Positions 51,265-60,812 of a stretch of DNA of 64,000 nucleotides are shown piece after piece. The notes under the pieces were generated by a model. It ran no database searches. It saw only the letters and a list, made by a program, of their open reading frames with translations, and had not been told where the DNA came from. Source of the stretch: Lentzea pudingi. GTDB taxonomy: Bacteria; Actinomycetota; Actinomycetes; Mycobacteriales; Pseudonocardiaceae. The stretch's first letter is position 1. Each line of letters starts with the position of its first letter. Location of the stretch: the NCBI RefSeq assembly GCF_014646255.1, contig NZ_BMNC01000009.1, positions 124,001 to 188,000 on the forward strand. Direction: 5' to 3'. The translations under genes and the position numbers were made by a program.

Positions 51265-52953
51265 ATGACCGAGACACCGGACGTGAAGCCACGCAGCCGC
51301 GACGTGACCGACGGCCTGGAGCGCACCGCCGCGCGCGGCATGCTCCGGGCCGTCGGCATGGGTGACGAGGACTGGGAGAAGCCGCAGATCGGCGTCGCCT
51401 CGTCGTGGAACGAGATCACGCCCTGCAACCTGCCGCTGGACCGCCTCGCGAAGGCGTCCAAGGACGGCGTGCACGCGGCGGGCGGGTATCCGCTGGAGTT
51501 CGGCACCATCTCGGTGTCGGACGGCATCTCGATGGGCCACGAGGGCATGCACTTCTCGCTGGTCTCGCGCGAGGTGATCGCGGACAGCGTCGAGACCGTC
51601 ATGATGGCCGAGCGCCTCGACGGGTCGGTGCTGCTCGCGGGGTGCGACAAGTCGTTGCCCGGCATGCTGATGGCGGCGGCGCGGCTCGACCTCGCGAGCG
51701 TGTTCCTCTACGCCGGGTCGATCCTGCCCGGCCGGGTCACGCTCTCCGACGGCACCGAGAAGGAAGTCACGATCATCGACGCGTTCGAGGCCGTCGGGGC
51801 CTGTGCGCGCGGGCTGATGAGCCGTGCGGACGTCGACCTGATCGAACGCGCGATCTGCCCCGGCGAGGGCGCCTGCGGCGGCATGTACACCGCGAACACC
51901 ATGGCCAGCGCGGCCGAGGCGCTGGGCATGTCGCTGCCGGGCAGTGCCGCTCCCCCGGCCACCGACCGGCGCCGGGACGGGTTCGCGCGCCGGTCCGGCC
52001 AGGCCGTGGTCGAGATGCTGCGCAAGGGCATCACGGCGCGGCAGATCATGACGCGCGAGGCGTTCGAGAACGCGATCTCCGTCGTGATGGCGTTCGGCGG
52101 CTCGACCAACGCGGTGCTGCACCTGCTCGCCATCGCGCACGAGGCCGGCGTGGAGCTGTCACTCGACGACTTCAGCCGCATCGGCGCGCGCGTGCCGCAC
52201 CTCGCGGACGTGAAGCCGTTCGGCCGCCACGTGATGACGGACGTCGACCGCATCGGCGGCGTGCCCGTGGTGATGAAGGCGCTGCTGGACGCCGGTCTGC
52301 TGCACGGCGACTGCCTCACCGTCACCGGCCGCACGGTCGCGGAGAACCTCGCCGACATCGCCCCGCCCGACCCGGACGGCCTGGTGCTGCGCGCGCTCGA
52401 CAAGCCCATCCACCACACCGGCGGCATCACGATCCTCAAGGGCTCGCTCGCCCCCGAGGGTGCCGTGGTCAAGTCTGCGGGCTTCGACTCCGACGTCTTC
52501 ACCGGCACCGCCCGCGTGTTCGACCGCGAACGCGCCGCGATGGACGCCCTGGAGGACGGCACGATCACCGCGGGCGACGTCGTCGTCATCCGCTACGAGG
52601 GCCCGAAGGGCGGGCCGGGCATGCGCGAGATGCTCGCGATCACCGCCGCCATCAAGGGCGCGGGGCTGGGCAAGGACGTCCTGCTGCTCACCGACGGCCG
52701 GTTCTCCGGCGGCACGACCGGCCTGTGCGTCGGGCACGTGGCACCGGAGGCGGTCGACGGCGGGCCCATCGCGTTCGTGCGCGACGGCGACCGGATCACG
52801 CTGAACGTCGCCGACGGCACGCTCGACGTGGAGGCCGACCTGGAGAGCCGCAAGGAGGGCTGGGCGCCGTTGCCTCCCCGCTACGAACGCGGGGTGCTCG
52901 CCAAGTACGCCAAGCTGGTCGGCTCGGCGTCACGCGGAGCCGTCTGCGACTAG
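51265..52953 (+). CDS. ilvD: Dihydroxy-acid dehydratase
   Basis: 562 residues, full length. Fe-S ligand Cys residues in ITPCNLPL, LAGCDKSLPGM and ERAICPGEGACGGMYTANTM; substrate-binding GGSTNAVLHL and DGRFSGGTTGLCVGHVAPEA. Removes water from 2,3-dihydroxy-isovalerate and -methylvalerate to give the keto acids of valine and isoleucine. It is not next to the other ilv genes. Begins 19 bp after the alginate-lyase-like stop. The 3' end overlaps the LysR gene by 24 bp. Confidence 0.96.
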   Translation: MTETPDVKPRSRDVTDGLERTAARGMLRAVGMGDEDWEKPQIGVASSWNEITPCNLPLDRLAKASKDGVHAAGGYPLEFGTISVSDGISMGHEGMHFSLVSREVIADSVETVMMAERLDGSVLLAGCDKSLPGMLMAAARLDLASVFLYAGSILPGRVTLSDGTEKEVTIIDAFEAVGACARGLMSRADVDLIERAICPGEGACGGMYTANTMASAAEALGMSLPGSAAPPATDRRRDGFARRSGQAVVEMLRKGITARQIMTREAFENAISVVMAFGGSTNAVLHLLAIAHEAGVELSLDDFSRIGARVPHLADVKPFGRHVMTDVDRIGGVPVVMKALLDAGLLHGDCLTVTGRTVAENLADIAPPDPDGLVLRALDKPIHHTGGITILKGSLAPEGAVVKSAGFDSDVFTGTARVFDRERAAMDALEDGTITAGDVVVIRYEGPKGGPGMREMLAITAAIKGAGLGKDVLLLTDGRFSGGTTGLCVGHVAPEAVDGGPIAFVRDGDRITLNVADGTLDVEADLESRKEGWAPLPPRYERGVLAKYAKLVGSASRGAVCD

Positions 52954-53775
52954 GTCGCGTCGCCTGGCCGCTTCGACCAGCGGCCCGACCGGGGCACCCG
53001 GCGGCCAGGCGAGCAGTGTCGTGACGTCGGGTGCGTCCACGACGGGCACGGCGACGTGTTCCGGCCACTGCCAGGCGCGGCTGGAGGCGGGGATGACGAG
53101 CAGGGTCAGGCCGAGCGCCACGAGCTGAGCGAGCTGCGACTGCGTGCGCACCTCGGGTCCCGGACCGTCCGGGTAGGTGCCGTCGAGCCGGGGCCAGCGC
53201 GCGATCGGCAGGCCAGGCACGTCGCTGACCTCGGCGAGCGTGACGCTCTCGCGCTCCGCCAGCGGATGCGCGGCGGGCACGATCGCGACCTGGCCCTCGG
53301 TGCGCAGGTCCTGGGTCTCGAACCCGGCGAGGTCGTCGTAGGGCCGGTGCATGATCGCCACGTCGGCCTGGCCGTCCCGCAGCCGGTGCGCCTGCTCCCC
53401 CACCTCGCACAGCAGCACCTCGACCGGGTCGCTCACCTCGTCGAGCAGCGCCCGCAACAGCTCGTGGGACGCGCCGGCCTTCGTCACGAGCACCAGCGGC
53501 CGGTCGGGGTCCCCGGCCCGGCGGGTCCGGTGCACGGCCGCCTCGACCGCGTCCAGAGCCGATCGGGCCTCCCGGAGCAGTACCCGGCCGGCGTCGGTGA
53601 GCGCGGCGCCGCGGCGGTCCCGGTCGAGCAGCCGGACGCCGAGCCGCCGCTCCAGCTGGTGGATCGCCCGCGAGAGAGGCGGTTGCGCGATGCCGAGCCG
53701 TGCGGCCGCGCGCCCGAAGTGGAGTTCCTCCGCGAGAGCGACGAAGTACCGCAGTTCACGGGTCTCCAGGTCCAC
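52930..53775 (-). CDS. LysR family regulator
   Basis: 281 residues. N-terminal HTH: LRYFVALAEELHFGRAAARLGIAQPPLSRAIHQLERRLG, then a two-lobe effector domain (RPLVLVTKAGASHELLRALL). Effector unknown. Divergent from an SDR gene with a T-N11-A box in the 75-bp gap, so it probably controls that SDR and itself. Its 3' end overlaps ilvD. Confidence 0.93.
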   Translation of the reverse strand: MDLETRELRYFVALAEELHFGRAAARLGIAQPPLSRAIHQLERRLGVRLLDRDRRGAALTDAGRVLLREARSALDAVEAAVHRTRRAGDPDRPLVLVTKAGASHELLRALLDEVSDPVEVLLCEVGEQAHRLRDGQADVAIMHRPYDDLAGFETQDLRTEGQVAIVPAAHPLAERESVTLAEVSDVPGLPIARWPRLDGTYPDGPGPEVRTQSQLAQLVALGLTLLVIPASSRAWQWPEHVAVPVVDAPDVTTLLAWPPGAPVGPLVEAARRRDLVADGSA

Positions 53776-53787
53776 CGGCCAAGCCTA

Positions 53788-53802
53788 ATACCGGTGGGGT
53801 AT
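53788..53802. promoter_or_regulatory. LysR box between LysR and SDR genes
   Basis: ATACC-GGTGG-GGTAT is a perfect 5-5-5 inverted repeat containing T-N11-A. It is 12 bp from the LysR start and about 48 bp from the SDR start, a normal location for a LysR-type recognition site. Confidence 0.75.
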
Positions 53803-53850
53803 CAGGGCGTACTGGATCGATCTTGGACAGCACGTCCGCGGCTGCCGAGC

Positions 53851-54555
53851 ATGGACCGGGTGAACGACACGAAGACCGCGCTGGTCACCGGCGCGAACAA
53901 GGGAATCGGCTTCGCCATCGCCGAGGGGCTCGGCGCGCTCGGCTTCACGGTCGCGGTGGGCGCGCGGGACGACGTGCGCCGCAAGGACGCCGTCGAACGC
54001 CTGCGCGTCAAGGGGATCGATGCGTTCGGGGTCCCGCTGGACGTGACCTCCGACGACAGCGTCGCGCAGGCCGCCGCGTCGATCGAAAGGCTGGACGTGC
54101 TCGTCAACAACGCCGGCATCGGCGGTCCGGCACCTCAGGACCCGACGAGCATCGACCTCGGCACCATCCGGACCGTCCTCGACACCAACGTGCTCGGCGT
54201 CGTCCGGGTCACGAACGCCCTGCTCCCGGTGCTGCGCCGAGCCGCGTCGCCGCGCATCGTGAACGTGTCCAGCAACATGGGTTCGCTGGCGTTGCGGACC
54301 GGCCCGATCATGGCCGCCTACGCGCCGTCGAAGTCGATGCTCAACAGCATCACCGTCCAGTACGCGCGGGCGTTCGAAGGCACGAACGTCGTCATCAACG
54401 CGTGCTGCCCCGGTTATGTCGCCACCGACTTCACCGGCCACGCTTCTACGCGCACTCCCGAGCAGGGTGCCGCCATCGCGATCCGACTCGCGACCCTGCC
54501 CGACGACGGCCCGCGCGGCGGCTTCTTCGACGACGACGGCGTCATCCCGTGGTGA
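53851..54555 (+). CDS. Short-chain dehydrogenase/reductase
   Basis: 234 residues from ATG 53851. VTGANKGIGFAIAEGLG binds NAD(P); NNAG in VLVNNAGIGGP; catalytic Ser in VNVSSNMG and Tyr-x3-Lys in YAPSKSM. It resembles carbonyl reductase-like SDRs. The substrate is unknown, but control by a divergent LysR protein suggests induction by a specific aldehyde, ketone or aromatic compound. Confidence 0.92.
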   Translation: MDRVNDTKTALVTGANKGIGFAIAEGLGALGFTVAVGARDDVRRKDAVERLRVKGIDAFGVPLDVTSDDSVAQAAASIERLDVLVNNAGIGGPAPQDPTSIDLGTIRTVLDTNVLGVVRVTNALLPVLRRAASPRIVNVSSNMGSLALRTGPIMAAYAPSKSMLNSITVQYARAFEGTNVVINACCPGYVATDFTGHASTRTPEQGAAIAIRLATLPDDGPRGGFFDDDGVIPW

Positions 54556-54682
54556 CGTCCCCCGGTCGGCTGAACTGCCACGCGCGTGCGGTCACCCGGT
54601 CGGTGGGCGGCTGAGATTCAGTCCACAGTGGCGGGTACTTCGCGGTGGCAGGCAACCAAGGCAAACGCGGAGGGACGGCACG

Positions 54683-55456
54683 ATGATCGACCAGACGCAC
54701 GTTGAGGCTCTGTACGACTGCGACGTGATCGACAACCGGGGCGAGAAGATCGGCTCGGTCAAACGGGTCTGGCTCGAGGACGGCACCGGCAAGCCGATGT
54801 GGGCCGAGGTCCACACCGGACTCTTCGGCATGAGGGAGAGCTTCGTCCCGATCCAGCAGGGCGAGGTGGCGGGCGGCGGCATCACCGTCCCCGTCTCCAA
54901 GGCGCAGGTGAAGGACGCGCCGAGCGTGCACACCGAGGACGACCACATGTCGGACGAGGAGCAGGAAGCCCTCTACCGGCACTACGGGATGATCCCGCAC
55001 GCCAAGACCGGTGAGCACGACCGCCTCGACGGCAGGCAGGACGCCAAGCGCGCCGGCACGCGGGACAAGTCGGCCATGCGGAACGAGGGTGACGCGGCCG
55101 AGGTCACGCTCTCCGAGGAGAAGCTCGACGTCGGCACCCGCAACGTCGAGGCGGGCCGCGTGCGCCTGGTCAAGCACACGGTCACCGAGCAGCGCAACAT
55201 CACCGTGCCCGTCACGCACGAGGAGGTCCGCGTCGTCCGCGAACCCGCGAAGGGCGAACCGGGCCGCGCGTTCGCCGACGAGCAGGCCGAGGTCACCCTG
55301 CACCGTGAGGAACCGGTGGTACAGAAGCGCACCGAGGCCACGGAACGGGTCCGGCTGGAGAAGAACGCCGTCACCGAGCAGCGAGACGTCAAGGGCGAGG
55401 TGCGCAAGGAGCGCGTCGAGGTCGAGCGCGACGACGAACCGCGCGACCGTCGCTGA
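54683..55456 (+). CDS. PRC-barrel plus DUF2382 stress-type protein
   Basis: 257 residues from ATG 54683 with GGAGGG upstream. PRC-barrel (1-80: ALYDCDVIDNRGEKIGSVKRVW, MWAEVHTGLFGM) and a DUF2382 region (about 140-257) with two repeats of the pattern EKLDVGTRNVEAGRVRLVKHTVTEQ and VVQKRTEATERVRLEKNAVTEQ. DUF2382 proteins rise in stress and are heavily charged; the reaction, if any, is unknown. Followed by a long hairpin. Confidence 0.88.
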   Translation: MIDQTHVEALYDCDVIDNRGEKIGSVKRVWLEDGTGKPMWAEVHTGLFGMRESFVPIQQGEVAGGGITVPVSKAQVKDAPSVHTEDDHMSDEEQEALYRHYGMIPHAKTGEHDRLDGRQDAKRAGTRDKSAMRNEGDAAEVTLSEEKLDVGTRNVEAGRVRLVKHTVTEQRNITVPVTHEEVRVVREPAKGEPGRAFADEQAEVTLHREEPVVQKRTEATERVRLEKNAVTEQRDVKGEVRKERVEVERDDEPRDRR

Positions 55457-55464
55457 TCGAACGT

Positions 55465-55510
55465 CAAGAGCGAACCGCCCACCACTTCCGCCGTGGGCGG
55501 TTCGCTCTTG
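55465..55510. terminator. Bidirectional terminator, 18-bp perfect stem
   Basis: CAAGAGCGAACCGCCCAC pairs with GTGGGCGGTTCGCTCTTG around a ten-base loop, between the PRC-barrel gene (ends 55456) and the converging acyl-CoA ligase gene (ends 55523). T-rich 3' ends on both strands (TCTTGTCC and the reverse) support termination both ways. Confidence 0.88.
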
Positions 55511-55522
55511 TCCCGCGCGAGC

Positions 55523-57121
<1,599 letters not shown>

Positions 57122-57134
57122 TGCTTCTCCCCTT

Positions 57135-57155
57135 CTCTGGAGCGTCGCTCCAGAG
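57135..57155. promoter_or_regulatory. TetR operator between FadD and TetR genes
   Basis: Left arm CTCTGGAGCG (57135-57144), one T, right arm CGCTCCAGAG: a perfect 10-1-10 palindrome. It begins 14 bp before the FadD ATG and ends 17 bp before the TetR GTG, where it could block both promoters. Confidence 0.85.
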
Positions 57156-57171
57156 CGGTACTCTAACCCTC

Positions 57172-57729
57172 GTGCCCGACCGACGACAGTCTCTCCTCGA
57201 CGCGGCGCTGAAGCTCGTCGAGGAAGGCGGCCTCGACGCCGTCACGATCGCGGCCCTGACCGAGCGGTCGGGCATGTCGAACGGCAGCATCTATCACCAC
57301 TTCGGCAGCCGCGCGGGCGTGTTCGCGCAGCTCTACGCCGACAGCTACGGCCGCTGTGTCGCCGCGATGCTGCCCGCGCTGAAGGCGGGGTCGGCCGAGG
57401 AAGGCGTGCGCGGCCTGACGCTGAGCTACCTCGACTGGGTGATGGCGAACCCCAGCCGGGCGCGTTTCCTCTACGCCGCACCGGATCACGCCGACCCGGC
57501 GGCCAAGATGGCGGAGTTCGCTCCGGTGCTGGCGTGGTTCCTCGACAGGACGGCGGCCGGTGAGCTGCGCGCGCTGCCGCCGTGGGCGCTGGAGCCGGTG
57601 GCGATGGGGCCCGCGCACGAGTCGGTGCGCCGGTTCCTGCTCGGGGTCTTCGACCTGGCGCAGGCGCGCGAGATCGTCGCGGACGCCGTGTGGGCCGTGC
57701 TGAATCCTCGCAACCCCGGGTCGCCGTAG
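57172..57729 (+). CDS. TetR/AcrR family regulator of fatty acid ligase
   Basis: 185 residues from GTG 57172. HTH: AALKLVEEGGLDAVTIAALTERSGMSNGSIYHHFGSRAGVF. C-terminal ligand domain with ANPSRARFLYAAPDHADP, close to acyl-responsive regulators. It faces the acyl-CoA ligase gene and almost certainly binds the operator between them. Confidence 0.93.
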   Translation: MPDRRQSLLDAALKLVEEGGLDAVTIAALTERSGMSNGSIYHHFGSRAGVFAQLYADSYGRCVAAMLPALKAGSAEEGVRGLTLSYLDWVMANPSRARFLYAAPDHADPAAKMAEFAPVLAWFLDRTAAGELRALPPWALEPVAMGPAHESVRRFLLGVFDLAQAREIVADAVWAVLNPRNPGSP

Positions 57730-57756
57730 AACACGTGTTCGATTAGGCTGCGGTGC

Positions 57757-58365
57757 ATGCGCCAGGGATCCCTGTTCGACCTGGAAGCGGAGCCGGAACT
57801 GACTCCGCTCGCCCCGCGCCGCACCGAACTCGCGCACGGCGCGTGGATCGACGTCCAGCCGGGCTGGCTCGCGGGCGCCGACGCGCTGTTCGACCAGCTC
57901 GTCGCCGAGGTGCCGTGGCGGGCCGAACGCCGCCAGATGTACGACGCGGTGGTCGACGTGCCGCGCCTGCTCTGCTTCTACAGCGGCGCCCTGCCGTTCG
58001 ACGTCCTCACCACGGCCCGCGACAGGCTGAGCGAGCACTACCTGGCCGAGCTGCACGAACCGTTCACCACGGCCGGTCTCTGCTACTACCGCGACGGCCG
58101 GGACAGCGTCGCGTGGCACGGCGACACGATCGGCCGCGGCCAGACCGAGGACACGATGGTCGCGATCCTGTCCGTCGGCACGCCCCGCGCCCTGCTGCTG
58201 CGGCCACGGGGCGGCGGCGAGACGCACAAGTACGCGCTGGGCCACGGCGACCTGCTCGTGATGGGCGGCTCGTGCCAGCGCACCTGGGAGCACGCGATCC
58301 CGAAGACGTCCACGGTGGTCGGCCCGCGGATCAGCGTCCAGTTCCGCCCGCACGGAGTCCGCTAG
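57757..58365 (+). CDS. alkB: AlkB-type 2-oxoglutarate-dependent DNA dealkylase
   Basis: 202 residues. Fe(II) ligands His and Asp in WHGDTIG and His in WEHAIPK; 2-oxoglutarate Arg in RISVQFR. ARLS-type substrate lid starts at about residue 60. Removes methyl groups from 1-methyladenine and 3-methylcytosine in DNA or RNA. Starts 28 bp after the TetR stop but has its own initiation site. The terminal 35 bp overlap the opposite SDR gene. Confidence 0.92.
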   Translation: MRQGSLFDLEAEPELTPLAPRRTELAHGAWIDVQPGWLAGADALFDQLVAEVPWRAERRQMYDAVVDVPRLLCFYSGALPFDVLTTARDRLSEHYLAELHEPFTTAGLCYYRDGRDSVAWHGDTIGRGQTEDTMVAILSVGTPRALLLRPRGGGETHKYALGHGDLLVMGGSCQRTWEHAIPKTSTVVGPRISVQFRPHGVR

Positions 58366-59275
58366 CCACCAGCTCCTCCGACACCTCCCAGACCCTGCGC
58401 GCCTCGTCGACGTTGCGCAGACGGCTGTAGAGCGCCTGCTCGGCGGGCGGCCCGCTCAGGTGCGCGACGCGGCTCGGGCCGTAGAACTCGGCCGCGTTGG
58501 GCACGGTCGCGGCGAGCAGCGCCGGCAACTGTGCGGACTCGACGGTGCCGAGCACACCCAGGCGGGACAGCACCCGGATCGCGCGCACGCCGAGCGTGTC
58601 GGTGGCGCGCCCCACCTCGGGACGGGCGGCCAGCAGGTTGGTCGGCGCGACCCCGGGATGGGAGAGGTTGCTGGTGATGCCCCAGCCCCCCGCCTCGCTG
58701 CGCCGCGCGAGCTCCAGCCCGAAGAGGCCGAACGCGATCTTCGACTGGCTGTAGGCCTTGGCGCCGCTGTACGAGCGCTCCCAGTTCAGGTCGTCCCAGT
58801 TGATGGCGTTCTGGTTGGCCGCGATGCTGATCTGCGACGTCACGCGGGCGCGACCGGCCTTCAGCAACGGCAGCAGGTGCGTGACGAGGGCGAAGTGCCC
58901 CAGGTGGTTCGTGCCGAACTGCAGCTCGAACCCGTCCGCGGTCGTCTGCCGTTCGGGCGGGGTCATGACACCCGCGTTGTTGATCAGGATGTGCACCGGC
59001 TCGCCCTCCGCCAGCAGCGTGTCGCCGAGCGCGGCGACCGACCGCAGCGAGGACAGGTCGAGCGAGCGCAGCGACACCTGAGCGGCCGGGGTCCGCCGCC
59101 GGATGGCCGTGATCGCCGCCTCGCCCTTGCGCTGGTTGCGGACGGGCATGACGACCTCGGCCCCGGCCGCCGCGAGCCGTTCCGCGATGCCGAGCCCGAC
59201 CCCGTCGCTCGCGCCGGTGACGACCGCGCGCCTGCCGGACAGGTCCGGGATCTCGACGTCGAACTTCCTGCTCAT
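58331..59275 (-). CDS. Short-chain dehydrogenase/reductase (WWOX/retinol-type)
   Basis: 314 residues from ATG 59275. VTGASDGVGLGIAERLAAAG, LINNAGVM, NWDDLNWERSYSGAKAYSQSK (Tyr-x3-Lys), and the extended C-terminus of the retinol/oxidoreductase branch. It is divergent from an XRE regulator at 59407, a pair found often in actinobacteria; the regulator likely represses it. Substrate unknown. Confidence 0.92.
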   Translation of the reverse strand: MSRKFDVEIPDLSGRRAVVTGASDGVGLGIAERLAAAGAEVVMPVRNQRKGEAAITAIRRRTPAAQVSLRSLDLSSLRSVAALGDTLLAEGEPVHILINNAGVMTPPERQTTADGFELQFGTNHLGHFALVTHLLPLLKAGRARVTSQISIAANQNAINWDDLNWERSYSGAKAYSQSKIAFGLFGLELARRSEAGGWGITSNLSHPGVAPTNLLAARPEVGRATDTLGVRAIRVLSRLGVLGTVESAQLPALLAATVPNAAEFYGPSRVAHLSGPPAEQALYSRLRNVDEARRVWEVSEELVASGLRAGGTGR

Positions 59276-59293
59276 CGCGCACTCCCCTGCTCG

Positions 59294-59313
59294 TCGTGGT
59301 GGTGTCTCCACGA
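59294..59313. promoter_or_regulatory. Candidate operator between SDR and XRE genes
   Basis: TCGTGG and CCACGA form a perfect 6-8-6 inverted repeat in the 131-bp divergent gap, 18 bp upstream of the SDR start. It may be the XRE regulator site. Weaker than the other palindromes in the window. Confidence 0.35.
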
Positions 59314-59406
59314 TGGACGGACGGGCCGGTGCGCATCCAGGACCTGACGATCCGTGGCTACGGCCGCGTGCGCGCGTTAGAAAAGAGGCGGACGAGAGGA
59401 GCCACC

Positions 59407-60252
59407 GTGGCGATCGACCGAGCCGGTCTGGCCGCGTTCCTGCGGCACCGCAGGGAGGCGCTGCAGCCCGAGGACATCGGTCTGCGGCGCGGGCCGCGAC
59501 GCCGGACCAACGGCCTGCGCCGTGAGGAGGTCGCGGCCCGCTGCAACATGTCCACCGACTACTACGCGCGCCTGGAGCAGGAACGCGGCCCGCACCCGTC
59601 CGAGCAGATGATCGCCGCGATCGCCCAGGGCCTGCACCTGTCGCTGGACGAACGCGACCACCTGTTCCGGCTCGCCGGGCACAGCCCTCCCACCTGCGGC
59701 GCGATCAGCGAGCACGTCAGCCCCGGCCTCGCGCGGATCTTCGACCGCCTGCACGACACCCCGGCCGAGATCGCCACCGAACTGGGCGAGACCCTGCGCC
59801 AGACCGCGCTCGGCATCGCGCTGACCGGGGACTCGAGCCGCCACACCGGACCGGCCAGGAGCCTCGGTTACCGCTGGTTCACCGACCCGTCGGCGCGGGC
59901 GCTGTACGAACCGGCCGACCACGAGTTCCTCGGCCGGATGTTCGCCTCGGGCCTGCGCGAGGCCCTCACCCGCCACGGTCCGGGCTCCCGCGCGGCGAGC
60001 TACACCGATCTCCTGCTCGCGGGCAGCGAGGAGTTCCGGACCGTCTGGGACAGGCAGGAGATCGGCCTGCGCCCCAAGGAGTTCAAGCGCTACGTGCACC
60101 CGAGCGTCGGCGCGCTGGAACTGCAGTGCCAGACGCTGCTCGACCCGGTCCAGTCGCACTTCCTGCTGGTCTACACGGCCACGCCGGGCAGTGAGAGCTA
60201 CGAGAAGCTGCAGCTGCTCTCGGTCATCGGATCCGCTGCGCCAACGGGCTGA
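59407..60252 (+). CDS. XRE-type regulator with MmyB-like ligand domain
   Basis: 281 residues from GTG 59407 with AGGAG eight bases upstream; a longer upstream frame has no support. HTH: LRREEVAARCNMSTDYYARLEQERGPHPSEQMIAAIAQGL. Residues ~100-281 match the MmyB-like PAS/ligand fold (GYRWFTDPSARALYEPADHEFL). Members bind fatty-acyl or other ligands and regulate a neighbouring SDR; here that gene is divergent. The 3' 29 bp overlap the TMEM175 gene. Confidence 0.92.
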   Translation: MAIDRAGLAAFLRHRREALQPEDIGLRRGPRRRTNGLRREEVAARCNMSTDYYARLEQERGPHPSEQMIAAIAQGLHLSLDERDHLFRLAGHSPPTCGAISEHVSPGLARIFDRLHDTPAEIATELGETLRQTALGIALTGDSSRHTGPARSLGYRWFTDPSARALYEPADHEFLGRMFASGLREALTRHGPGSRAASYTDLLLAGSEEFRTVWDRQEIGLRPKEFKRYVHPSVGALELQCQTLLDPVQSHFLLVYTATPGSESYEKLQLLSVIGSAAPTG

Positions 60253-60799
60253 GCAGCAGCAACAGCAGGCCCCAGTAGCTGATCAACGGCGACAGCACGA
60301 GGGCGAGCAGCAGCACGGCGGTCGGCACGAGCGCACGGAGCACCACCGGCCGTGACAGCCCGCGTGCCTCCACGGCCAGCTCCGGGTTTCCGTTCACGAG
60401 CAGGGTGATCGCGGTCAGCAGCGCACTGCTGACGGTGATCGTGCCGATGTAGAAGAACTGGGTGAAGTGGTCCTCTCCCGGCCTGCCGACGAGCTCGGTC
60501 GGGAACGGCAGCACCACGATGGTGAGCAGCCACGCCATGTTCAGCACCACCAGCGCGGAGCTGTACCGCTTCACGTTCTCGAACAGCCGGTGGTGGGTGA
60601 ACCACAGGTGCGCGATCACCGCGAAGCTCAGCAGGAAGCTGAAGATCTGCGGCCAGTGACGGGCGACCAGTTCGCTCGCGGGCTCGGAGCCCGGCTCCGA
60701 GGTGATCTCCACCAGGGGCAGCACCAGCAGTGTGATCGCGATGGCGACCACGGCGTCGGTGAAGAGGACCAAGCGGTCGGGCTCGCGCTTCATGGACAC
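60224..60799 (-). CDS. TMEM175-family (DUF1211) potassium channel-like protein
   Basis: 191 residues from GTG 60799 (ATG 60793 two codons later is also possible). Six hydrophobic helices; helix 1 carries FTDAVVAIAITLLVL, the family (R)FSD-type signature with Thr in place of Ser. Bacterial members form tetrameric K+-selective channels. It overlaps the end of the XRE regulator gene. Confidence 0.88.
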   Translation of the reverse strand: MSMKREPDRLVLFTDAVVAIAITLLVLPLVEITSEPGSEPASELVARHWPQIFSFLLSFAVIAHLWFTHHRLFENVKRYSSALVVLNMAWLLTIVVLPFPTELVGRPGEDHFTQFFYIGTITVSSALLTAITLLVNGNPELAVEARGLSRPVVLRALVPTAVLLLALVLSPLISYWGLLLLLLSPLAQRIR

Positions 60800-60812
60800 G
60801 AGCCCAACCTAC

